From: Methanobacteriota archaeon
GTDB taxonomy: Archaea > Methanobacteriota > Methanobacteria > Methanobacteriales > Methanobacteriaceae
DNA: 15,098 bases
Direction of reading: 5' to 3'
Assembly (NCBI GenBank): GCA_023430285.1
Contig: JAEZAV010000145.1
Coordinates: forward strand, 1 to 15,098
Each line of letters begins with the position of its first letter. Within the stretch, counting starts at the first letter, position 1. The notes under the pieces were generated by a model. The model was not told where the DNA came from. It saw only the letters and a program-made list of their open reading frames with translations, and made no database searches. A program made the position numbers and the translations under genes. Below, in pieces: positions 7,454 to 13,254 of the stretch.

Positions 7454-8860
7454 TTATGAATCTGATTTAATCTTTTTTTGATTATTTCTGCCAATGAGTA
7501 GTGTTATAATAATTCCTAAACTTGTAATTATAGCAAATACTGTGAATGCTGTTTTTAAGCTTAAAAGGTAGAGTGAAAAGTTGGAATTGTTTATCTGGAC
7601 ATTACCAATGTAGATTGAGAAGATAAATAGCATGATACTTAAGCTCAGTGTTTGTCCAACGTATATCATGGTTGACAGTGTTGCACCTGCCATACCATAG
7701 TCTCTGCCTTCAATACTTCCCATGAACTTGTTGGTTGTGGGAGAGTTGAAGAGCCCCAGACCAATACCCACAAGGATCAAACCTACTAACGGGATGTATA
7801 GTTCTGTTTGAGGTTTTAACGTCGAAAATATTATGAGTCCTACAGTGACAAGAATCATTCCAGCAATTGAAAATGTTCTGTTTTCAACTCTATCTGCCAG
7901 CCTTCCAACTGGCACAGATAACATTGCAACCATAAGAGGTTGGACTGAAAGTATCATAGCAGTTGTGAGTGGACTCAACGACAGTATATCTTGAAAGTAC
8001 AGGCTTAAAATTGCCCACATTGATGTGGTTGCAATGTTCATAAGGAGAAGTGCAAGTGCTGAAAAGGATGATACTCTCTTTCTGAAGATATTGAGCCTTA
8101 AAATTGGATTTTTAGATCCTCTCTCCTTGAGTATGAATATTCCAAGGCCAAATATTCCTGCTAGAAGAATTAACCTTCCCAAATTGGTTTGGAAACTGGA
8201 AATTCCATACAATATTGCAAGAAGTGCAACTATGTATATTGCCGAACCACTCTTTTCAAATTTCTCGCCATCATAGCCCTTCCAATCTCCATGTAGTTTG
8301 AGTTTAATCAGTATCAAACTTATAATTCCCACAGGTACGTTGAAGAGGAATATACTTCTCCATCCTAGGGTATTAGCTAAAAAACCTCCTAGTAAAGGTC
8401 CTAAAAATAGTCCAATATATACTGCTGTGATATAAGCTCCAAGTGCTTCCCCACGTTGGTTTGATGGATAAACACTGCTGAGTAATGCCACTGCTGATGC
8501 GAAGATCATGGCACATCCAATTCCCTGCATGAAACTGAAGCACACCAGCATGATGCCTGATGTTGATAAACCTGCAAGTAGTGATGCTATGGTGTAAATA
8601 ACCATCCCATAAGCATAAACTTTTTTTCTGCCGATTATATCTCCTAAACGTCCTAATGGCAGAATTGTTGCAGCATTTGCAAGTACGAACACAGTGGGTA
8701 TCCAACTTAGGATTATTAAGTTTACAGAAAGCTCCTTCTGTATAACAGGAAGCACAATGTTAAGAGATGATCCCATGAATGGTATGAGAAATGATCCTAT
8801 ACACACAACAATCAGGGCAGTTAATTTCAAATTTTTATCATGATGAGTAGCAGCTTCCAT
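7454..8860 (-). CDS. MFS drug-efflux transporter, DHA2 (EmrB/QacA) type
   Basis: This 468-residue, very hydrophobic membrane protein has about 14 predicted transmembrane helices, the layout of the DHA2 proton-driven multidrug efflux family. Motif A is GRLGDIIGRKK at residues 70-80, between helices 2 and 3. The antiporter motif C is visible as YIGLFLGPLLGG (148-159), followed by the DHA2-typical GWRSIFLFNVPVG (166-178). In helix 1 the Asp that many DHA2 pumps carry (LDxTIVNVALP) is replaced by Ser (GSSLNIVLPV), so coupling or substrate range may differ. The ATG at 8858-8860 has no clear Shine-Dalgarno sequence. It is transcribed convergently to the signalling operon and divergently from the DUF2121 gene. 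The substrate cannot be deduced from sequence. Confidence 0.9.
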   Translation of the reverse strand: MEAATHHDKNLKLTALIVVCIGSFLIPFMGSSLNIVLPVIQKELSVNLIILSWIPTVFVLANAATILPLGRLGDIIGRKKVYAYGMVIYTIASLLAGLSTSGIMLVCFSFMQGIGCAMIFASAVALLSSVYPSNQRGEALGAYITAVYIGLFLGPLLGGFLANTLGWRSIFLFNVPVGIISLILIKLKLHGDWKGYDGEKFEKSGSAIYIVALLAILYGISSFQTNLGRLILLAGIFGLGIFILKERGSKNPILRLNIFRKRVSSFSALALLLMNIATTSMWAILSLYFQDILSLSPLTTAMILSVQPLMVAMLSVPVGRLADRVENRTFSIAGMILVTVGLIIFSTLKPQTELYIPLVGLILVGIGLGLFNSPTTNKFMGSIEGRDYGMAGATLSTMIYVGQTLSLSIMLFIFSIYIGNVQINNSNFSLYLLSLKTAFTVFAIITSLGIIITLLIGRNNQKKIKSDS

Positions 8861-8934
8861 TTTGGATCAGAAATTATTATAACCTTCATACATCTTAAAC
8901 ATTCATAAATCATGAAAAAAATATCTTGATAAAC

Positions 8935-8957
8935 CACAGTTTAACAATTAGACTGTG
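8935..8957. promoter_or_regulatory. 23-bp dyad, candidate operator between divergent genes
   Basis: CACAGT at 8935-8940 and ACTGTG at 8952-8957 are the arms of a 23-base dyad. Nine of the eleven symmetric positions are complementary, including TAA/TTA inside the arms. It sits in the gap between the minus-strand transporter and the plus-strand DUF2121 gene, just upstream of the TATA-like element at 8971. That is where a homodimeric repressor could control either gene. No regulator gene lies next to it. Confidence 0.4.
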
Positions 8958-8970
8958 AAATATTGCAGGA

Positions 8971-8980
8971 TATATTTTAA
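8971..8980 (+). promoter_or_regulatory. TATA element of the DUF2121 gene
   Basis: TATATTTTAA follows GCAGGA. It would place the transcript start near 9000, giving a leader of about 50 bases before the ATG at 9052. A start at the upstream TTG (9004) would be nearly leaderless, and it lacks the Shine-Dalgarno support that the ATG has. Confidence 0.45.
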
Positions 8981-9051
8981 ATAAGTAATTTTATCCAAAT
9001 ATTTTGAGATTTATAGATTTTTTATTAAAACCTTTTGAAGTGATGTTTAAA

Positions 9052-9981
9052 ATGAGTCTTATAGTAACTTATATTGGAAGTAAAGGATGTATAATGGCTG
9101 GAGATAAAAGGCGTATAGGTTTTTATGGTTCACCTGAGGCCAGGGAAACTCTTGAAGATGAGCTCTACGCTGGAAAGATCAAAACCGAAGAAGATCTGAT
9201 TAAAAAGGCAGAAAAGCAAGGAATTAATCTTAAAATTTCTGATGACATAACAAAAATTCGTGAAATGGACGATGTACTGGTGGGTGAGGTTATATCCCGG
9301 GCAACCCACGAGACTAAGCGTAAAAGGATTTACGCTATATCCGGAGCCTACAGTATGGTTGAGCTCACTGGTTCAAATATTGATACTGTTAAAAGTGGTG
9401 GGAGATCCATAATTGTCTACGGTAACAAGTTTACACAGGAACTTGCTGAAAAAACCATTAAAAAGTATTGGAAACCTAAAATGAAATTTGTAGATGTTGA
9501 AAGGATCATGGAACTCGTAATGAACGAAGTTGCTGAGAACACACCATCTGTAAGTAACAGCTTCGACTTGATGATAAAGTACAATTCCCTGGATCAAAAG
9601 TTGGCCAAAGAAGTGATTAGGACCACTGTTCTTGAAGATGTTAAAAATCTGGAAGCCTTTAGAAACCAGTTGAGGGAAGAAAATATCAAAGCCACCAAAA
9701 ACATTCAAATGGCCACTAAGATTGTGATAGAGGGGAATATTGGTACTGTGACACGGGTAAACGGCAATGATATCGAAATAATACTCGATCAAACTGTGGA
9801 AGCGCTTGATTTCAACTGGGAACCCGTTGCTAAACCTGCAGAGCGAGTTATATTAACTTCGGAAAATCCTCAAAATGTTGTGATGGGTGACCTTGCAGTG
9901 ATTGAAAACGAAAATCTGTGCATTAAACGAACCAAGGAAAGTTTGAACTGTGGATTCATCCTTTGCAGATCAGATGATTAA
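9052..9981 (+). CDS. DUF2121 family archaeal protein, possible Ntn-hydrolase fold
   Basis: This 309-residue protein is recognised as the DUF2121 family (COG4079), conserved in methanogens and of unknown function. I start it at ATG 9052 because GAAGTGAT (9037-9044), close to the archaeal GGAGGTGAT, ends seven bases before it; an in-frame TTG at 9004 would add 16 residues. The N-terminus SLIVTYIGSKGCIMAGDKRR (residues 2-21) resembles the start of mature proteasome beta subunits. After Met removal, Ser would be residue 1, Asp residue 17 and Arg residue 19. Later, KRKRIYAISGAYSMVELTG (from residue 89) resembles the beta-subunit stretch around Lys33, but with Arg92 in the lysine place. The middle and C-terminus (100-309) are soluble and mixed alpha/beta, with no motif I know. 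The Ntn-fold idea is inference. Confidence 0.8.
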   Translation: MSLIVTYIGSKGCIMAGDKRRIGFYGSPEARETLEDELYAGKIKTEEDLIKKAEKQGINLKISDDITKIREMDDVLVGEVISRATHETKRKRIYAISGAYSMVELTGSNIDTVKSGGRSIIVYGNKFTQELAEKTIKKYWKPKMKFVDVERIMELVMNEVAENTPSVSNSFDLMIKYNSLDQKLAKEVIRTTVLEDVKNLEAFRNQLREENIKATKNIQMATKIVIEGNIGTVTRVNGNDIEIILDQTVEALDFNWEPVAKPAERVILTSENPQNVVMGDLAVIENENLCIKRTKESLNCGFILCRSDD

Positions 9982-10093
9982 TTATTTACTTTTTATTTGA
10001 GAAAAGGTTAAATTTATTAAAAGATTAATATTGTTTTAAATACTTAAATTTCCTAGGGGAATTGAAAGTTTTATCGTTTAAATTTGATAGATT

Positions 10094-10102
10094 GGAGATG
10101 AT
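10094..10102 (+). promoter_or_regulatory. Ribosome-binding site that fixes the metallohydrolase start
   Basis: GGAGATGAT matches the archaeal Shine-Dalgarno GGAGGTGAT at eight of nine bases and ends six bases before the ATG at 10109. It argues that translation starts there, in the frame that encodes the conserved N-terminus, and not at the GTG codons at 10131 or 10134 in the downstream frame. Confidence 0.65.
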
Positions 10103-10108
10103 TGTATA

Positions 10109-10910
10109 ATGAAATTAATATTTTTAGGAAGTGGTGGCGGTCGTTTTCGCCACAATAACCCAGAAGAGGATGACAGGCGGATTTAGACTAGAAGATTTTG
10201 AAGGGAAGAATATTCATGTAGATCCTGGTCCAGGTGCACTGGTACGTACCTACCAGTTTGGACTTAGTCCCATGAAAATAAATATTCTAATGGTTTCACA
10301 CTGCCACACAGACCATTATACCGATGCTGAAGTACTTTTAGAAGCAATGACTCGCGGTATGACACGTAAAAAGGGAACAATTGTTGGCAGCACCAGTGTT
10401 ATCAATGGATATGAAAGATGGGGTCCATGTATCTCTAAGTATCATCTAAGTAAACCAGAGGTAGTAACTCTGGAACATGGAGAAGAACACAGATCAGACA
10501 AGCTTAGAATAACTGCAACTAGGACTGTGCACGGTGATCCTAAGGCTGTGGGTTTTAAAATAGCAAGTCAGGATCTAACAGTTTCCTACACATCTGATAC
10601 TGAGTACACTCCAGATCTACATTTGGATCATGTAGGTGCTGATGTATTAATAGCAAGCATCATAAGGTCGGGAAGTGAAAGAATACGGGGACACATGTCA
10701 GTGGATGATTTCATAACCTTGATTAATGAGGTAAAACCCAAACTGGCAATTATGACTCATTTAGGGATGAAATTCATAATGGAATCTCCTGAAAGGGAAG
10801 CCCAAAGGGTTACAAAGGAAACTGGAGTGAAAACCCTGGCAGCTAGAGATGGTATGAAAATTGAATTGGATGACCTTGTAACCAAACAACACACACTCGA
10901 CCAGTTTTAA
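10109..10910 (+). CDS. Metallo-beta-lactamase-fold hydrolase, apparent frameshift near the 5' end
   Basis: From ATG 10109 the first 13 codons read MKLIFLGSGGGRF, the usual first strand and Gly-rich turn of this family. The next base (C at 10148) is extra. Reading on from 10149 gives ATITQKRMTGGF and an intact frame to 10910. Joined, the protein has 266 residues. Metal ligands in that numbering are the HxHxDH motif H64/H66/D68/H69 (VSHCHTDH), H141 (TVHGD), D163 (TSDTE) and H217 (IMTHLG), the pattern of di-metal hydrolases such as RNase Z-like enzymes. The substrate is unknown. Without the shift the first frame stops after 25 codons. A start at GTG 10131 would lose the first strand and has no ribosome-binding site. 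This may be a sequencing error, a recent mutation or programmed +1 frameshifting. Confidence 0.78.
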
Positions 10911-10931
10911 GATAAAAAAAACCCCTTGAAT

Positions 10932-10954
10932 TATTTTTTAGAAATATTTTTTTT
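10932..10954 (+). terminator. T-run terminator after the metallohydrolase
   Basis: Runs of six T (10934-10939) and eight T (10947-10954) follow the stop codon closely, with no strong hairpin. This is a typical archaeal termination signal, and it separates the gene from the tRNA promoter. Confidence 0.5.
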
Positions 10955-10964
10955 GGGGGATTAG

Positions 10965-10972
10965 TTTTTAAA
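10965..10972 (+). promoter_or_regulatory. TATA element of tRNA-Thr
   Basis: TTTTTAAA lies about 30 bases before the mature 5' end of the tRNA. That spacing would start transcription a few bases upstream of the tRNA, as usual for archaeal tRNA genes. Confidence 0.45.
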
Positions 10973-10995
10973 GGATGAAATCCAATTTAAAATAG

Positions 10996-11072
<77 letters not shown>

Positions 11073-11073
<1 letters not shown>

Positions 11074-11078
11074 TTTTT
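11073..11078 (+). terminator. T-run terminator of tRNA-Thr
   Basis: Six T directly follow the acceptor stem, counting the U discriminator. This is a standard terminator for a single archaeal tRNA gene. The next 185 bases to the mini-gene are AT-rich and show only promoter-like sequence. Confidence 0.55.
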
Positions 11079-11266
11079 GCCGTGGGTTTATGTTTTTCAA
11101 TAAAAATAAGAGGTTTTTTTAACTATTTAAACGTTTCTCATAAATAGTTCAGTTATACTTATTACTTAATTAATAAATAGTATTAAATATTTTCCAATAC
11201 ATAATTACGTTTAACAAGTATTTAAAAATCTTTATTTGAAATTGACTTTTATTTAAAGGTGAAAAA

Positions 11267-11398
11267 ATGAACCCAACACTGAGTAGAAAATTGAAAAAAA
11301 TCTATTATAGATACAAAGATGAAAAAAATCCACCAGTTCCCATTAAAAAAATTAAGAAATGTTTAGAATTTGAAGGAATATTAAACATTAAAAAATAG
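11267..11398 (+). CDS. Small basic protein of 43 residues, unknown
   Basis: This short ORF has a strong ribosome-binding site: AGGTGA at 11257-11262, four bases before the ATG. An AT-rich promoter-like element (ATTTAAAAATC, near 11219-11229) lies about 40 bases further upstream. The product is very lysine-rich (KLKKIYYRYKDEK, PIKKIKK) and has one cysteine, no membrane helix and no signal peptide. Its charge would suit nucleic-acid binding, but I recognise no family. It lies just downstream of tRNA-Thr, and its stop abuts an inverted repeat. The ribosome-binding site makes it more credible than a random ORF of this size. Confidence 0.5.
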   Translation: MNPTLSRKLKKIYYRYKDEKNPPVPIKKIKKCLEFEGILNIKK

Positions 11399-11457
11399 TA
11401 ATCTAATTGAATGATTCAATAAAATAACAATTTTTCTTCCACCATTATTTTAGATTA
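11399..11457. repeat. Nested inverted repeats after the mini-gene
   Basis: TAATCTAA (11399-11406) and TTAGATTA (11450-11457) are perfect 8-base inverted repeats that begin right after the mini-gene stop. Inside them ATTGAA-TGA-TTCAAT (11406-11420) forms a short hairpin, followed by AAAATAACAATTTTTC. They may be a terminator for the convergent genes or part of the repeat cluster that follows. Confidence 0.4.
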
Positions 11458-11465
11458 AAACAAAG

Positions 11466-11518
11466 TGATCCAGAAATGATCCACATACAATCAGTATGAT
11501 CCAGAAATGATCCAGAAA
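11466..11518. repeat. Cluster of four 11-bp iteron-like repeats
   Basis: TGATCCAGAAA occurs at 11466-11476, 11497-11507 and 11508-11518, and a degenerate copy TGATCCACATA is at 11477-11487. The start-to-start spacings are 11, 20 and 11 bases, about one or two helical turns, so the copies face roughly the same side of the helix. The cluster lies seven bases beyond the stop of the AlbA_2 gene, between convergent genes, which is an unusual place for an operator. Candidate roles are binding sites for the nearby RHH protein or ATPase, or an element replication site; no role is proven. Confidence 0.6.
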
Positions 11519-11524
11519 TAGAAA

Positions 11525-12862
11525 TTAATATTCTGATCTAACGAGTTCATATTTTCTTGTCTTTTGTGGTCCAACAGGTTTCAAAAGTTCTCTTTCTACT
11601 AGGTTTGATAAATCCCTTCCAAGAGTTCCTCGAGATTTTTCCGGAGCTAATTCTAAATATTCTTTAATGGTGATACTGCCCTTTTTTGATACATACAACA
11701 TGGCCTTGATTTGTCGTTCATTTAAACCCATAGAATTTAGCGTTTCTTCATCGTATCCCTTGAACATGTATACAGAAAAACCCTCGAATTCTTCTTTAAA
11801 TTTAGGTTCAACATGATTAGATTCCGTTAAAGAAGTCATCATACGTTTCATGCCTGATCCTTGGACTTCAACAATACCTGCTCTGAAAAAAATTTCAGCT
11901 ATCAAAGGATTTCGTGTTGCAGAAGGGTGGGGTAATCTAAGTTTTTCAACCGTCATTCCACCAAACAAACCTCCTATATTATAAAACCAAATATGATCAT
12001 CATATATTTTGATTTGTGTTTGTATCCCATAATTAAAATAATCTCTATGAATTATGCAATTAGCAAGTGCTTCCCTAATAGCTGCAAGAGGATATTCCCA
12101 TTCCTCAGTTCTCGTTAATTTACCATTCATATTGTAAACAACATTTATGCTATTTTTTATAGCTTCTTCAGCCTTTTCTATTTGATCAAACAAGTTCCCA
12201 TTAATACTTCTATCATAAATACTCACTTCGTTTTTATATTTTAAAATACGAACAATAGCATTAGTAAAATATTTTTGTGGATTTTTCCCAAACAGAATTA
12301 AAGCAGCATTAGTTAATTCATCATCAATTAAAAGGTTTAAACTGATTAAAATTTCGGATATATCTGTAATTCCATCATCTATCATCCTTCCATTATTTAT
12401 AGCCATTTTTTTAAATTTTAGAACTCTTTCCTCATCTATTTCGTCAAGGCCATAATCATTTAGAATACCATCCCAGTTTGCTCCTCTTAAAAGTAACTCC
12501 CTTAATTCTACTTTACTCATTTCATTTGTCGTGTTTCCCACTCTTTTATAGTATCTACCCCGATATGTAATAGGAACAGATGATTTGCTTACTTCAATTA
12601 CTAAAACTTTTTTATCAGCAATTTCAACACAATTTATTAGAGGCTGGATTCCCATATTAACAACTTTATTCGAAACGATCCTAACTGAGTTTTCAGAACA
12701 ATCAAATCCAACAATTTCTTTATCATTAGTCACACCACCAATGAAGATACCTCCTTCAGTATTAGAAAAAGCAGATATGGTTTTATAAACACCATCAGTT
12801 ATTACTTCCTTAAATTCAAGATTAGTGCTTTCTTCACATTGTAAAATCTTTGAAAGTTCCAT
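11525..12862 (-). CDS. Schlafen-type AlbA_2 / HATPase_c_4 protein
   Basis: This 445-residue protein has the COG2865 layout. An N-terminal AlbA_2 (Schlafen-related) domain at about residues 8-125 shows ESTNLEFKE (11-19) and the FSNTEGGIFIGG turn. A central-to-C-terminal ATPase-like domain (HATPase_c_4, often mislabelled RecG C-terminal) shows IREALANCIIHRDY with H272-Y275, and GSGMKRM beginning at residue 335. A winged-helix tail (about 385-435: LNERQIKAMLYV...TLGRDLSNLVERELLKP) looks DNA-binding. Such proteins are usually predicted transcription regulators, and some AlbA_2 proteins occur in defence or mobile regions. I start at ATG 12862, where the domain begins; an in-frame TTG at 12928 would add 22 residues. 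GGGGAT just upstream is a weak ribosome-binding site. Its base composition is clearly more AT-rich than uvrA. Confidence 0.88.
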   Translation of the reverse strand: MELSKILQCEESTNLEFKEVITDGVYKTISAFSNTEGGIFIGGVTNDKEIVGFDCSENSVRIVSNKVVNMGIQPLINCVEIADKKVLVIEVSKSSVPITYRGRYYKRVGNTTNEMSKVELRELLLRGANWDGILNDYGLDEIDEERVLKFKKMAINNGRMIDDGITDISEILISLNLLIDDELTNAALILFGKNPQKYFTNAIVRILKYKNEVSIYDRSINGNLFDQIEKAEEAIKNSINVVYNMNGKLTRTEEWEYPLAAIREALANCIIHRDYFNYGIQTQIKIYDDHIWFYNIGGLFGGMTVEKLRLPHPSATRNPLIAEIFFRAGIVEVQGSGMKRMMTSLTESNHVEPKFKEEFEGFSVYMFKGYDEETLNSMGLNERQIKAMLYVSKKGSITIKEYLELAPEKSRGTLGRDLSNLVERELLKPVGPQKTRKYELVRSEY

Positions 12863-12967
12863 TTTATCCCCATTATCCTTCTCGAACACATTATTTATTC
12901 TTATTAAACAACTATTCTCAATACTCAATCATAATAGTTTCATTAATTTTCTTATTAATTATACAAT

Positions 12968-12979
12968 TATAATATTATA
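12968..12979. promoter_or_regulatory. AT-only palindrome in a divergent promoter region
   Basis: TATAATATTATA is a perfect 12-base palindrome in the 178-base gap between the minus-strand AlbA_2 gene and the plus-strand RHH gene. The surrounding ATTATATAC-like sequence can supply TATA elements in both directions. RHH proteins often repress their own promoters through short palindromes, so it is a plausible operator. In such AT-rich DNA, however, chance palindromes are common. Confidence 0.3.
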
Positions 12980-13040
12980 TACTATTTTACTTAATACTAA
13001 ATACCATATTAATCATACTATTATAAGAGGTGATTTAAAA

Positions 13041-13196
13041 ATGTATGTTGCAAAAACTGTATCACTAGACTTTGATGATCTAAAGAAAGTTAGAGAAATA
13101 ATATGGATTGGTGAATCAGATAATCTAAGTCAATTCGTAAGAACTGCCATAAAAAATGAACTAGATAGGAGAAAAACTCGATTTAAACCTAAATAA
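13041..13196 (+). CDS. Small ribbon-helix-helix (CopG/Arc-type) DNA-binding protein
   Basis: This 51-residue protein has the size and pattern of a ribbon-helix-helix repressor. A strand (AKTVSLD, residues 4-10) is followed by helix one (DDLKKVREII), a turn (GESDN), helix two (LSQFVRTAIKNELDRR) and a basic tail. RHH dimers insert the strand pair into the major groove. The start is clear: GAGGTGAT at 13027-13034 lies six bases before ATG 13041, and the in-frame open stretch upstream to 12825 has no such support and overlaps the opposite gene. It is followed after 58 bases by the large ATPase gene in the same direction, probably one transcript. No toxin gene is next to it, so it is more likely an element regulator than an antitoxin. 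Confidence 0.8.
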   Translation: MYVAKTVSLDFDDLKKVREIIWIGESDNLSQFVRTAIKNELDRRKTRFKPK

Positions 13197-13225
13197 AGCG
13201 CATTTCTTGGCAAAATTAAAAATTT

Positions 13226-13233
13226 AAGGAGGT
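13226..13233 (+). promoter_or_regulatory. Strong ribosome-binding site without a canonical start at normal distance
   Basis: AAGGAGGT is a near-perfect Shine-Dalgarno sequence. The first ATG of the downstream ATPase frame (13255) is 21 bases away, too far for the usual spacing. No ATG, GTG or TTG lies 4-10 bases downstream in any frame. The in-frame codon at the ideal distance (six bases) is ATT at 13240, a rare initiation codon. Confidence 0.5.
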
Positions 13234-13254
13234 ATTAGTATTTCAAAAGAGAGA

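Noticed and set aside
9004..9051. TTG-initiated extension of the DUF2121 protein
   Set aside because: The ATG at 9052 has a good ribosome-binding site at normal spacing, and the conserved-looking sequence begins there.
10916..10960. AAAAAACCCC and TTTTTTTTGGGGG as a terminator hairpin
   Set aside because: The halves mirror each other and are not reverse-complementary; only the C and G runs could pair, so only the T-runs are called.
11466..11518. CRISPR array
   Set aside because: The repeats are only 11 bp and nearly contiguous, with no spacers of regular length and no cas genes.
12863..12928. TTG-initiated extension of the AlbA_2 protein
   Set aside because: The added residues precede the domain and have no convincing ribosome-binding site; the ATG at 12862 directly precedes the domain.
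12825..13040. Upstream extension of the RHH reading frame
   Set aside because: It overlaps the divergent AlbA_2 gene and its promoter region; a strong ribosome-binding site fixes the start at 13041.
13041..13196. Antitoxin of a toxin-antitoxin pair
   Set aside because: The fold fits, but no small toxin gene is adjacent; the downstream neighbour is a large ATPase.
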